From JACTMZ01 sp044359955 (lineage in GTDB: Bacteria; Verrucomicrobiota; Verrucomicrobiia; Chthoniobacterales; JACTMZ01), in assembly GCA_044359955.1 (NCBI GenBank), contig JBIKLF010000032.1:1-19082 (forward strand): a DNA stretch of 19,082 nucleotides, in the 5' to 3' direction. The notes under the pieces are model-generated. The model saw nothing but the letters and a program-made list of their open reading frames with translations, was not told the origin of the DNA and did not search any database. Position numbers and translations under genes: made by a program. Below, one piece after another: positions 8,101 to 15,255 of this stretch (positions are counted from its first letter, which is position 1; the number at the start of each line of letters is the position of its first letter).

Positions 8101-9435
8101 CAGATCCGCGAGCTCCAGGCCAAATACCCCGGCCGCTACGAAGTCACGGTGCTCTGCAGCGACCGCTTCGCCCACGACGGGGGCGTGGAGATTCATCACC
8201 AGGATGGGGCGCGCGTGGTGCGGTTCAAGTCCCTGCCCAAGGAATGGTCTGCCTACACCGATGATGACATCCGGAGTTTCCTGCACGACTGGTTCAAAAA
8301 AGAGCATTTCGATTTGATTCATGTGCACGCCCTGCAAGTTCTCACCGCGAGCGTGCTCAGAGCGGCGACCGCCGCAGGCATTCCCTACATCGTCAGCATT
8401 CATGACGCGTGGTGGCTCTCGCGCTACCAGTTCCTCACCTCCCCTGCAGGATCTCCAGTCGATCCGAGCGACTACCTACAGGAGACAGGCGTGGTTCCGC
8501 AGGGACGTGGGGCCGCGCTTTCCAACACCGGTGCCAACATCTGGCGCATGGAGTTGGACAACGTCTTGGCAGCGCTGCACGAGAACTCCAAGGCTCAGTC
8601 GGAAGCGTCTTCCCGAGGCAATCGTCGCGGAAGGGACCGATTGCATTCCAAACGGCACTCTTTGGACCGCAAGCTGGAGAAACTGATTCCCCACCAAGCT
8701 ACGCGTATACGTGTGTACTCAGCCTATGTCAGACGCCAAGACTTGACTGAGGCTCTGAAAAGAGCAGCTGCACGCTTCGCCGTATCGCCATCCTTTGCCC
8801 GCATCTACGCCGAGGCCGGCGTCGATAATGTGGAGGTCCTTGGCAACAGCTGGCAGGTTTACCGCCCCGCCCCGCCACAGGCGGCGGATGCCCCGCTCGA
8901 GTGCGCCTTCATCGGCGGATGGAGCCTGCACAAAGGGGCCGGCGTGCTGCTCGAGGCCTGCCGGCTGATCCACAACGCCGGACCGATCCGCCTGCGCATC
9001 GTCGACCATGCGCTGACCAACCACGAGCATCGCGATGTGCGCTGGGGCGAGATCGACGTGCGCTTCATCGCGCCAGTGCCGCTCGGCGAGATGGAAACTT
9101 TTTACCGCTCGATCGATGTCTTGATCGCACCGTCCATCTGGCCGGAGAGCTTCGGGTTGGTCACGCGCGAAGCCCTCTCCGCCGGTGTCTGGGTCATTGC
9201 GGCGGACTCCGGGGCGCTCGCCGAACCCGTGCAGGACGGTATCAATGGCAACGTCATTGCCCCGCGCGATGTGCGGGCCTTGGCCGAATCCCTCCGCCAC
9301 GCCGCAAGCGCGGAAGGCCGGGAAGCCCTGCATCGCTGGCGGGAGGACGCCCTCAGCGGCAAAGGACTCGCCACCCCGCCCGAGAACGCAGAAATTCTAA
9401 ACCGCATTTACACCATGGCCGCCCGAATTTCATGA
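5164..9435 (+). CDS. Giant glycosyltransferase with two GT-B (GT4-like) modules and a long N-terminal region
   Basis: A 1423-aa protein is predicted from ATG 5164; TTG 5143 in the same frame is an alternative. Residues about 119-190 (VTGYLEGFDQAGNVYGWLD...) resemble the 'GYLEG...GWA' accessory module found in front of some bacterial glycosyltransferases. Residues about 200-570 are helical with no motif I recognise. Module 1 starts near 583 (LNILLVGAKDLPQVHLYR) and includes IIYEIDDLIFD and SGLKWMEAAVLGA. Module 2 starts near 957 (LRLLLVNLYYAPQAEGGATR), with DLIHVHALQ, IHDAWWLSRYQF, AFIGGWSLHKGAGVLLEA and the GT4 signature WPESFGLVTREALSAG near 1325. Between GAALS and RRQDLTEAL (about residues 1117-1194) there is a basic stretch longer than I expect for the family. 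No membrane segment is seen. It heads the operon-like run and overlaps the next gene by 4 nt (ATGA). Confidence 0.88.
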   Translation: MKHLINKLQRMLGDAPRIIPVAFDVMWAPDQPGVLISLGKLSTKDATSLKPQLALNGTALPPSREEQSDEGKLLLAWDELPPMAREGERAQFTFHSKAVKASSARMGPTPPGAKEPPPVTGYLEGFDQAGNVYGWLDTTERSPEEFLLRCGEVSTPVHAEILRQDVAEAGFPGGRGFLIEFREFLPLFPPLFSGHALRVEGASGALLGQPVYWPVLEAARRNELLWHWLARFFALQLEGAAAGTDTLELFDAEFAKLEQAGLPGLQEEAGAARCVQLMQDFCGQQVGGQGEFRTNLRKLSELGTRLAGSHPMWHNAAAGFQVAIIAEDFLGAVRRSWRRQAFLATAEEESAPPPPPEAQFLAPALHSGRLHFLPWDGWVRKSLVGAIELAANLPATGGQDPDLAAKLSAAEAAVSLLYGDEQIIAGLQRLRRQLGLFSDHPSAHLRREALALKRQSKFLQALSAESADPEHETPSGRIAAFASQLGAACELGQLLAPAVIRDWKKQLGPSLAKAMTDPIFLTAWRGYLEFAGSALMNPSTTAGRTIGQARRTRTDIVHSLNELLELEPDDPVARRPKRPGEALNILLVGAKDLPQVHLYRQEQKLAAWRALSGRRRPIHVEHADTWDQINDPKLTRRLAGCDILVVCRLPANLAVLRLIHTARRAGLRIIYEIDDLIFDHEHFPPAYETYARSITPREHRRLAEDTPLWLEAMRLADEIVVSTTTLADRIRALLGDGCPVHIEPNCQPQALRDRALSARTLRRWQKSEAVRLVYGTGTKAHKQIIDEWILPVLESLLEKHPQLEVTLVGRLKGMPPALTNHPRVTVAPFVDYESYLDILSTADVSLAAIESGPATDAKSGLKWMEAAVLGAASVVSPSATYREFLQDGVDALFASTKQEWEEQLARLIGDPALRARIATSARHKAMAQFSASNPKAVWASILEAKPEGTAQDVRPLRLLLVNLYYAPQAEGGATRVVEDQIRELQAKYPGRYEVTVLCSDRFAHDGGVEIHHQDGARVVRFKSLPKEWSAYTDDDIRSFLHDWFKKEHFDLIHVHALQVLTASVLRAATAAGIPYIVSIHDAWWLSRYQFLTSPAGSPVDPSDYLQETGVVPQGRGAALSNTGANIWRMELDNVLAALHENSKAQSEASSRGNRRGRDRLHSKRHSLDRKLEKLIPHQATRIRVYSAYVRRQDLTEALKRAAARFAVSPSFARIYAEAGVDNVEVLGNSWQVYRPAPPQAADAPLECAFIGGWSLHKGAGVLLEACRLIHNAGPIRLRIVDHALTNHEHRDVRWGEIDVRFIAPVPLGEMETFYRSIDVLIAPSIWPESFGLVTREALSAGVWVIAADSGALAEPVQDGINGNVIAPRDVRALAESLRHAASAEGREALHRWREDALSGKGLATPPENAEILNRIYTMAARIS

Positions 9436-10301
9436 GCCACCGTTTCGTTATCGGCATCGGCTCGCAACGCGCCGCCTCCACCCTGCTGCACCGTCTGATC
9501 GGAGAAAGCACGGACGTCTTCATGCATCCGGTCAAGGAGTTGCATTATTTCGACACTCTTTTCGGCATCCGCTCCCAAGAAGCCCTCACCGATTTCTCCC
9601 TGCGCCAACTCAGCCGGGAAGTGGAGCGCATCGTTTCGGCCACCGACTACAAATTCATCGGGCGCCGCTACAAATGCCTCCTTCGCACATCAAAAATCCT
9701 TGCCACCCAACCGGTCGTAAAAATCGATTATCTCGATCTCTATCGCCCATTCCTCAAAGAGCGATCCTTGCTCGGGGAGGTCACCCCGGAATACATGCTC
9801 TTCGACGAGGAGCAGGTGGCCCGCATGCGAGCCGTAGTGGGCGAGGATGCCGCGATTATCCTCATGTGCCGCAATCCCGTGGATCGCCTCCTCTCTGCGA
9901 CCAAGCTGTTCAATACTTACAATAATTTGCAGATGGACGACGCCCAGTTGGCCGCCTGGCTGCAACGCATGATCGAAGAAAACTCCTCGTGGATCCAAGC
10001 CCAGGACCGCTACAACGACTACGAGCGCGCCATCCGGGTTTATAGCGCCGCTTTTCCCCGCTTCCTCGCCTTGAGCTACGAACAACTGGTCGATGATCCT
10101 GACAGGGCCGCCAAGCGCATCGCCGAGGTGTGCGGGACGCCCGTCGACCAGCGCAAATTCAGCGAGGGCCTGGCCACGGTGAGCAATAGTTTGGGTGACC
10201 GGAATCCGCCAGACACGGAAGTCACCGCATTACTGTCGCAACGATACCAAAATCAGACGGAATTTCTTCGGCGCCATTTCGGCTCGGCTGCCACTGCCTG
10301 A
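9432..10301 (+). CDS. Sulfotransferase (PAPS-dependent), divergent 5'-phosphosulfate loop
   Basis: This 289-aa protein starts at an ATG overlapping the previous stop (ATGA), indicating translational coupling. Residues 6-19 (VIGIGSQRAASTLL) correspond to the 5'-phosphosulfate-binding loop, and MCRNPVDRLLSATKLF with R147 matches the 3'-phosphate-binding RxPxxRxxS motif. The family transfers sulfate from 3'-phosphoadenosine-5'-phosphosulfate to a sugar or other hydroxyl. The usual Lys and Gly of the loop (QKAGTT type) are Arg13 and Ala15 here, a conservative but notable change. The acceptor is presumably a sugar made by the neighbouring glycosyltransferases. An unrelated P-loop protein is unlikely because both motifs occur at the expected spacing. 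Confidence 0.8.
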   Translation: MSHRFVIGIGSQRAASTLLHRLIGESTDVFMHPVKELHYFDTLFGIRSQEALTDFSLRQLSREVERIVSATDYKFIGRRYKCLLRTSKILATQPVVKIDYLDLYRPFLKERSLLGEVTPEYMLFDEEQVARMRAVVGEDAAIILMCRNPVDRLLSATKLFNTYNNLQMDDAQLAAWLQRMIEENSSWIQAQDRYNDYERAIRVYSAAFPRFLALSYEQLVDDPDRAAKRIAEVCGTPVDQRKFSEGLATVSNSLGDRNPPDTEVTALLSQRYQNQTEFLRRHFGSAATA

Positions 10302-10315
10302 TTTTGCCACCAGCC

Positions 10316-11173
10316 ATGATCGACAAACTTTTTCTCTCGGTCGGCGCGATGAAAGCGGGAACCACCTGGCTCTATGACAAGCTGAAGCAGCATCCCGACA
10401 TCCACTTCTCCCCCCAGAAAGAGGTCCATTTTCTCTCTCAATACTACGGCCACACCAATATTCTGGCGTTGCCCAAACGCGACAAACGCGCTCGCACCGC
10501 TATGCGCCGCCTGCGCGCCAAAGAGAAGGATCCCAAGCAGGTGCGTCGTATGCGCCACTGGTATGCCGACTACAAAGCCGAGCCTGTCGACTACGCGTGG
10601 TTCGAAAAAATCATGGAGGCAGACCACGCCGAAGGCCGGTATATCGCGGACTTTTCCAACCTGAACTGCTTTCTCACCCCGGACAACTGGAACGACCTGA
10701 AAGGCAACCACGTCAAACAGCTGCGCGTTATCTACATCATGCGTGATCCTATCAAACGCATTTGGTCGCACTTCAAGTATCACCTCCAATTCAGCAAACA
10801 CCCTGCGGCCAATGCGCCGGAAAAAGACTTTGACCTCTTCCGCGAAATACTGGGGAAAGACTGGTTCTGGCGCAATGCATGCTACGCAGCCACTTGCAAT
10901 ACGCTGCGCTCCGGCTTGGAGCAGGACGAGCTGCAGGTGATGTATTTCGAGGACATGGTGCAAAGCCCCGAGCAGTTCCTCCGGGATGTTTGCCGCTTTA
11001 TCGGCCTGGACCCGCTGGAGCATGAGGACGATCTCTCGCGCCGTAAGAATGCCAGCATCGTTGCAGCATTGCCCGCAGCTTGGGACGACTATGCCCGCCG
11101 GAAGTTGCAGGACGAGCTCTCGGCTATGCAAACGGCGGGAATCTGGCACCCGAAGTGGCTGCAAACCTCCTGA
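10316..11173 (+). CDS. Sulfotransferase (PAPS-dependent)
   Basis: The 285-aa protein starts at ATG 10316, 14 nt after the previous stop; TTG 10304 is also in frame but less likely. The 5'-phosphosulfate loop LSVGAMKAGTTWLYDKL (K13, T16, T17) is canonical, and IMRDPIKRIWSHF (R143 onward) is the 3'-phosphate motif. The C-terminal part FEDMVQSPEQFLRDVCRFIG is also typical, resembling the 'yEdl...P...l..i..Flg' stretch of the Sulfotransfer_1-like group. It probably sulfates a sugar hydroxyl on the glycan made by this locus, at a position different from that of the 9432 enzyme. All key residues are present. Confidence 0.88.
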   Translation: MIDKLFLSVGAMKAGTTWLYDKLKQHPDIHFSPQKEVHFLSQYYGHTNILALPKRDKRARTAMRRLRAKEKDPKQVRRMRHWYADYKAEPVDYAWFEKIMEADHAEGRYIADFSNLNCFLTPDNWNDLKGNHVKQLRVIYIMRDPIKRIWSHFKYHLQFSKHPAANAPEKDFDLFREILGKDWFWRNACYAATCNTLRSGLEQDELQVMYFEDMVQSPEQFLRDVCRFIGLDPLEHEDDLSRRKNASIVAALPAAWDDYARRKLQDELSAMQTAGIWHPKWLQTS

Positions 11174-11190
11174 GCAACCCCGCGAACATT

Positions 11191-12027
11191 ATGGACGGAA
11201 TCTACACTATGGCCAACGACCGGATGGCTCCGTTTTTGGAAACTTTTCTTCGCAGCGTGCGACACTTCATGCCGTCTATGCCTGTCGCTATTATCCCCTT
11301 TGATGATTCATTGGAGAGGACCAAGCAACTTGCAGAAATGTACAGTGCATCGGTAGTGGGAGCCGACCCGACTTGGGATGCCATCGGCAAAAATATCTAC
11401 GGGGATTCAGACTACCGGCCGGGAATACCCGCCTACCGTTATTACCGAAAGTTCAACGCATTCACCGGGCCGTTCAAAGAGTTCTGCTTTATGGACGTTA
11501 ACAGTATCGCACTAGGCGACGTCGAGGAGTTGGAAAACAAACTTCCGCCACAATACGACATATTATTTTTAAAAAGGTCGGCACCCTTTCGGACGATAAA
11601 AAACGCTTCTGCCAGAAGCGTTATGCAGGTTTTATCTCCCGGATTCCGCACCGGCTTCAATGCCGGCTTCTTTCGAAGCCGCTACGGAACGATCTCTCCA
11701 ACCACAGCCCAACAACTCGGGCGAAACGTGAATCTGCGCAGGCTTTTCGGCATGGCTCCTGAGCAAGCGTTCCTCGCGTGGTATGTTTGTATTTTCGGAC
11801 TACGACATCAAATAATTGGAGAGTTCGCTAGCGACATCCAAGATTTCTCATCGGGCGCAAAATATAGCGTAGAAAAGCGGCACGACGGCCGATATTATTT
11901 TGCCGAGGGTCCGTCCGCTGGAAGACTGGCATACGTCCTCAAGTGGACCGGGCAGGATCCCTCAGCCGTGCGCGGGGGGAAAAACGCCGATTTATTTGCC
12001 ATGTTTTCAGATCAAACCTCCAAATGA
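11191..12027 (+). CDS. GT8-like putative glycosyltransferase lacking a clear DXD
   Basis: The 278-aa protein starts at ATG 11191, 17 nt after the previous stop, and its stop overlaps the next ATG (ATGA). The N-terminus MDGIYTMANDRMAPFLETFL followed by MPVAIIPFDDS resembles a little-described group of GT8-like proteins beginning '(M)xGIYxLANDxV'. In GT8 enzymes the strand before the metal site usually ends in DXD; here CFMDVNSIALGDVEEL (D102-V103-N104) stands at that place, so metal binding may be altered. Parts of the gene, for example 11540-11620, are visibly AT-richer with AAA/TTA codons, unlike the flanking sulfotransferase and methyltransferase genes, which suggests separate acquisition. 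A glycan-related role is inferred mainly from context. Confidence 0.6.
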   Translation: MDGIYTMANDRMAPFLETFLRSVRHFMPSMPVAIIPFDDSLERTKQLAEMYSASVVGADPTWDAIGKNIYGDSDYRPGIPAYRYYRKFNAFTGPFKEFCFMDVNSIALGDVEELENKLPPQYDILFLKRSAPFRTIKNASARSVMQVLSPGFRTGFNAGFFRSRYGTISPTTAQQLGRNVNLRRLFGMAPEQAFLAWYVCIFGLRHQIIGEFASDIQDFSSGAKYSVEKRHDGRYYFAEGPSAGRLAYVLKWTGQDPSAVRGGKNADLFAMFSDQTSK

Positions 12028-13463
12028 GCACACCCTCAACCTCCGCGCCGCCCGCCAATCCGCGTCACATCAGCGATGACCAATTTTCCGACTTCCTCGG
12101 CCGGTCCGCCTTTCCTGACATCTTGCAGGAGCTTCGCGAGCAAGCGCTCAACGGGATCGGTTTCTTCACAAAACACGCCACCCGTGCAATCGAGTATCCG
12201 TGGGCAGTCCATCAACTCGAATCCCGCGGCGTGCGTTCGGTAGTCGATGTCGGAGCCGGTGTGTCCGTGCTTCCTCTCCGCCTCGCCAGCCGCGGCGCGA
12301 AGGTGGTCACCGTAGATTATAGTCGCAAAATCCGCACCCTGCAGGACAAGGCTGCTTGGACGGAGTGGGGATTTTTGGATTACGCGTTATTGGAGCCATC
12401 GATCAGCTCGCACAACGCTCCCCTCTCCAAGGTGCCGCTCAAGCCGGGCAGCTTCGACGCATTTTATTGCATCAGCGTGATTGAGCATACCCCAAGGGCC
12501 TTGCGCATCGATCTGCTCGAGACGGCGGCAAAACTCGTTCGCAGCGGCGGTTGGGCTGTCGTCACACTCGATCTCGTTCCTCGCACCCGACGGCTTTGGA
12601 ACCGCGACAGGGGTCGTAAAGCGGAAGAGGACGACGTTCATGGCACCCTTGATGACTTTGTGGAGGAAGCCGCTTCAGCGGGCTGGAAGCTGGAAGTCTC
12701 CGATTTGGCCAAGGGAACTCCCGGTGCCGCCACCGATGTTGCCATGTTGGTCTTCCAACGAACCGACAATGCACTCACGATCGCGCGACAAGACAGCGCC
12801 GGGCAACCACAACGCCCCGCCACCAGCTTGCGCGAACGCTTTGCCAAGATTTACCAGCGGGGCGGATGGTCCGCCGGAAAGGCAGGCTCGGCTTCCGGTG
12901 CCGGTTCCAGTCTGGAGTATACCACGAACCTCAGGAAACATCTGGGCAAGCTGCTTGCCGAGCTGCGCGTCTCGACTTTCCTCGATGCGCCGTGCGGCGA
13001 TTTCGCGTGGTTCAAGGAGGTCGAAGTGCCGGACGGTATGCTGTATCTCGGCATGGACATTGTGCGTGATTTGGTGCGCGCCAACCAGTCCCGCTTCGGC
13101 TCCCGGCAGCGGGTATTTTTCGCCGGGGACATCACCGTGGATCCGTTGCCAAGCGCTGAATTGATGATGTGCCGCGACTGCCTCTTCCACCTGCCGAACC
13201 GCGATTGCTTCGCGTTTTTCGAAAACTTTCTCGCCAGTGGCATCGACTCGCTTCTTTTGACCAGTCATACCAACACGGCGAACAGCGATCTCCCCCCCAG
13301 CAAAGGATTCCGCCAAGTAAACTTCCGCTTGGATCCTTTCAGGTTCCCCGAACCGCGGTTGGCCATTGAAGACTACATGACCGGCTTCCCCGCCAGGCAT
13401 GTTTGTCTGTGGAAAGCTGATGACATCCGGCGGGCGCTAGGACAGGTTGAATCGCTCTTGTGA
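12024..13463 (+). CDS. Tandem SAM-dependent methyltransferase (two class I domains)
   Basis: The 479-aa protein starts at an ATG overlapping the previous TGA. Domain 1 shows the SAM-binding motif VVDVGAG (residues 73-79), an acidic end of strand 2 (VVTVDYS) and the post-motif FDAFYCISVIEHTPRALR, as in class I methyltransferases. A low-complexity linker near residues 290-300 (Gly/Ser/Ala) leads to domain 2, with TFLDAPCGDFAWF (318-330), YLGMDIVRDLV and MMCRDCLFHLP. Domain 2 resembles a separate methyltransferase group with an LDxPCGDFxW motif. Methylation of hydroxyl groups on sugars, perhaps to cap or modify the chain, is the likely role given the neighbours, but the substrate is not shown by the sequence. 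Confidence 0.8.
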   Translation: MSTPSTSAPPANPRHISDDQFSDFLGRSAFPDILQELREQALNGIGFFTKHATRAIEYPWAVHQLESRGVRSVVDVGAGVSVLPLRLASRGAKVVTVDYSRKIRTLQDKAAWTEWGFLDYALLEPSISSHNAPLSKVPLKPGSFDAFYCISVIEHTPRALRIDLLETAAKLVRSGGWAVVTLDLVPRTRRLWNRDRGRKAEEDDVHGTLDDFVEEAASAGWKLEVSDLAKGTPGAATDVAMLVFQRTDNALTIARQDSAGQPQRPATSLRERFAKIYQRGGWSAGKAGSASGAGSSLEYTTNLRKHLGKLLAELRVSTFLDAPCGDFAWFKEVEVPDGMLYLGMDIVRDLVRANQSRFGSRQRVFFAGDITVDPLPSAELMMCRDCLFHLPNRDCFAFFENFLASGIDSLLLTSHTNTANSDLPPSKGFRQVNFRLDPFRFPEPRLAIEDYMTGFPARHVCLWKADDIRRALGQVESLL

Positions 13464-13524
13464 ATTGGCGCACGTTTGACCGGGCGGCATAAAGCCGGGC
13501 AAAGCACCGCAAACAGACACGACA

Positions 13525-14274
13525 ATGGAAACACCCACGCAACCCCCGAAGCAAAAAAAGAGGTTGGCCAGCCCGGCGGCCTTGCTGTCGATTAAGCACA
13601 AATTCTTTTTCGTTCCGGTCGGCAAGGTCGCAAACAGCAGTATCAAGTTCGCCCTGCAGCTACTTGAAGTTGGCGCCAAGGAGCCGGCAGTAGATCGTGG
13701 CTACTGGCGTCGAGCCGCACGGCTTGTGCATGACCCTTATTGGGGCCCTTGTCTCAGACTCGAGCAACTCGGCAATCGTTCGCCCCTGCGCCGCCAGATT
13801 CTCCGCGGCAAAGCATACACTCGCTTTATTTTTGTGCGGAATCCCTACACCCGACTCCTCTCCGCTTACCGGGACAGAGCCCAGGCAAAGTCCGTGCTTC
13901 ACAACCAGATCGTCCGCGATTTGGGCAGGAAAGACTTTAGTCTCGCCGAATTTGTGGCCTTTATCGCCCGCCAGCGAACGAAAACCAAAGCCCTAGATCA
14001 GCACATCCGCCCGCAGGTGGAAGTCACGGCTTTCGAGGCCATCGACTACCATTTTGTGGGAAAATTCGAGAATCTGGCAGCCGACTGGGAAACCATTTCT
14101 TGCGAAGTCTTCGGGCGCACTCTGCCGCTTGGCTTCCATTCGCCGAAGAAAACATCGTCCGACCTGATCGCTGTCTCAAGCGCTTTCGATCGCGAAAGCG
14201 CCGAACTGGTCGCCGAGATCTACAAGGAAGATTTCGAGGCTTTCGGTTACAGTCCGGATTCCTGGCGCGCCTGA
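13525..14274 (+). CDS. Sulfotransferase, Sulfotransfer_2-like (carbohydrate type)
   Basis: A 249-aa protein starts 61 nt after the methyltransferase stop. The 5'-phosphosulfate loop FFVPVGKVANSSIKFAL (K34, S38, S39) has the K(V/T)(A/G)xSS form of carbohydrate sulfotransferases of the heparan/chondroitin/dermatan 2-O type, and FIFVRNPYTRLLSAYRD (R105 onward) is the 3'-phosphate motif. DQHIRPQ and YHFVGKFENLAADWETI follow in the usual order for this group. The first 25 residues are Lys/Pro-rich and lack a membrane anchor, unlike Golgi homologues, so the enzyme is probably cytoplasmic. It is predicted to sulfate the locus glycan; its family differs from that of the 9432 and 10316 enzymes, suggesting a different acceptor position. 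Confidence 0.85.
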   Translation: METPTQPPKQKKRLASPAALLSIKHKFFFVPVGKVANSSIKFALQLLEVGAKEPAVDRGYWRRAARLVHDPYWGPCLRLEQLGNRSPLRRQILRGKAYTRFIFVRNPYTRLLSAYRDRAQAKSVLHNQIVRDLGRKDFSLAEFVAFIARQRTKTKALDQHIRPQVEVTAFEAIDYHFVGKFENLAADWETISCEVFGRTLPLGFHSPKKTSSDLIAVSSAFDRESAELVAEIYKEDFEAFGYSPDSWRA

Positions 14275-14393
14275 CAACGCTGCGATTTTCATCTCCCCAA
14301 GGCACGCCGAAATATTGGCAAAAAAAGACTCTGAACCGCCGGAGCTGCCCCTTGTCAACAATCAGTCCTAGTTTCTTTCAAATACACCGCTTT

Positions 14394-14423
14394 ATGTTTA
14401 AGGAGTTATTCCAGAGACCATGA
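14394..14423 (+). other. Possible 9-codon leader frame overlapping the next start
   Basis: ATG 14394 encodes MFKELFQRP and stops at TGA 14421-14423, overlapping ATG 14420 of the next gene as ATGA. The AAGGAG at 14400-14405 lies inside it and is 14 nt from ATG 14420, too far for a standard ribosome-binding site. Coupled re-initiation from this mini-frame is conceivable but unproven. Confidence 0.15.
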
Positions 14424-15114
14424 TTATCTCGCACCGCAACCGTTTCGTTTTTGTCAAGACCAACAAGACCACAGGTTCGTCTTTCGAAATTCTTTTATCG
14501 GACATCCTCGGACCGGACGATATCGCCACAAAGCTCGGCGAAGCCGAGGAAAAACTCCGCGACCACCTCTCCTCCCGTCACACTTGCAATCGGCTCAGCG
14601 TCGCAAAGGGATACGGCAACATTCAAGCTATGAACAAGCCCTGCTCGCTCACCCGGAATGCACGGAGTATTTTTCCTTCGGCTTCATCCGTAATCCTTTC
14701 AGCAGGCTTCTCTCTTCATTCAGGTGGAAAAGGGCAGCCTTTATCAGGCAACATCTGGAACTTTCCCGCCAGACGCCGGACATCTACGAGTCCACGGCTT
14801 CCCCAATACTTCATAAGTTCAAACAGTTCGTCTCGAGCGGCCGCCACAAGTTAAATACACGTGGAGTTGATCTTCTGCAGGGAAGAACAAGCAAGGTGCA
14901 TCATGTTTATCGCTATGAGCACATGGCTGAAGCGGTGGAGGATATTTCGCGGCGGATTGAAACTCCTTTGAGCATAAAAGATCTGCCCCGGCTCAAAGCG
15001 AACACGCCACGGCTTCCAGCAGATTGGACTCTCTGGGATGATGAGCTGGTAACCACTGTCAACGAGATGTTTTTCTGGGAATTCGACAACTTCGGCTACT
15101 CACGATCTCCTTAG
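14420..15114 (+). pseudogene. Sulfotransferase (Sulfotransfer_2-like) split by a -1 frame change
   Basis: Two overlapping frames together encode one sulfotransferase. The first, from ATG 14420, gives MIISHRNRFVFVKTNKTTGS with the 5'-phosphosulfate loop (K16, T17, S20, S21) and GPDDI. The second, one frame back, continues with HSSYEQALLAHPEC, FGFIRNPFSRLLSSFRW (the 3'-phosphate motif) and an intact C-terminus to TAG 15112-15114. Neither half alone could be active. The change of frame must occur between about 14560 and 14625, and an in-phase A_AAG_GGA heptamer lies at 14605-14611. If the ribosome slips -1 there, the product would be 231 aa, a normal size for the family. A mutation or sequencing indel is the simpler reading. 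It is followed by 141 nt before the pyruvyl transferase. Confidence 0.75.
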
Positions 15115-15171
15115 ACCGACATTGCTCCATCTTTCGGGCTTTTCGGTGTCCCTTCAATCGGTCAATTTAGC

Positions 15172-15201
15172 TTCGAATACGCGGTAGCGCGTCTGTATAG
15201 T
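15172..15201 (+). promoter_or_regulatory. Weak sigma70-like promoter candidate before the pyruvyl transferase
   Basis: TATAGT (15196-15201) is a fair -10 match, with TTCGAA 18 nt upstream as a poor -35. It sits in the 141-nt gap before the pyruvyl transferase, 55 nt from its ATG, so the gene could have its own transcript. The spacer includes a small ACGCG-GTAG-CGCGT palindrome. Confidence 0.2.
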
Positions 15202-15255
15202 ATTTTTTGGCAGCTTCGCCATCCCACCCCGTTACTCATCTCCTTACAACGGACA

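Noticed and set aside
7429..8403. Minus-strand open frame (324 codons)
   Set aside because: Antisense to the GT-B modules, with no motif or ribosome-binding site to support it.
15179..15192. ACGCG-GTAG-CGCGT hairpin as a terminator of the split sulfotransferase gene
   Set aside because: The stem is only 5 bp and the T-run begins about 10 nt after it, so it does not fit an intrinsic terminator.
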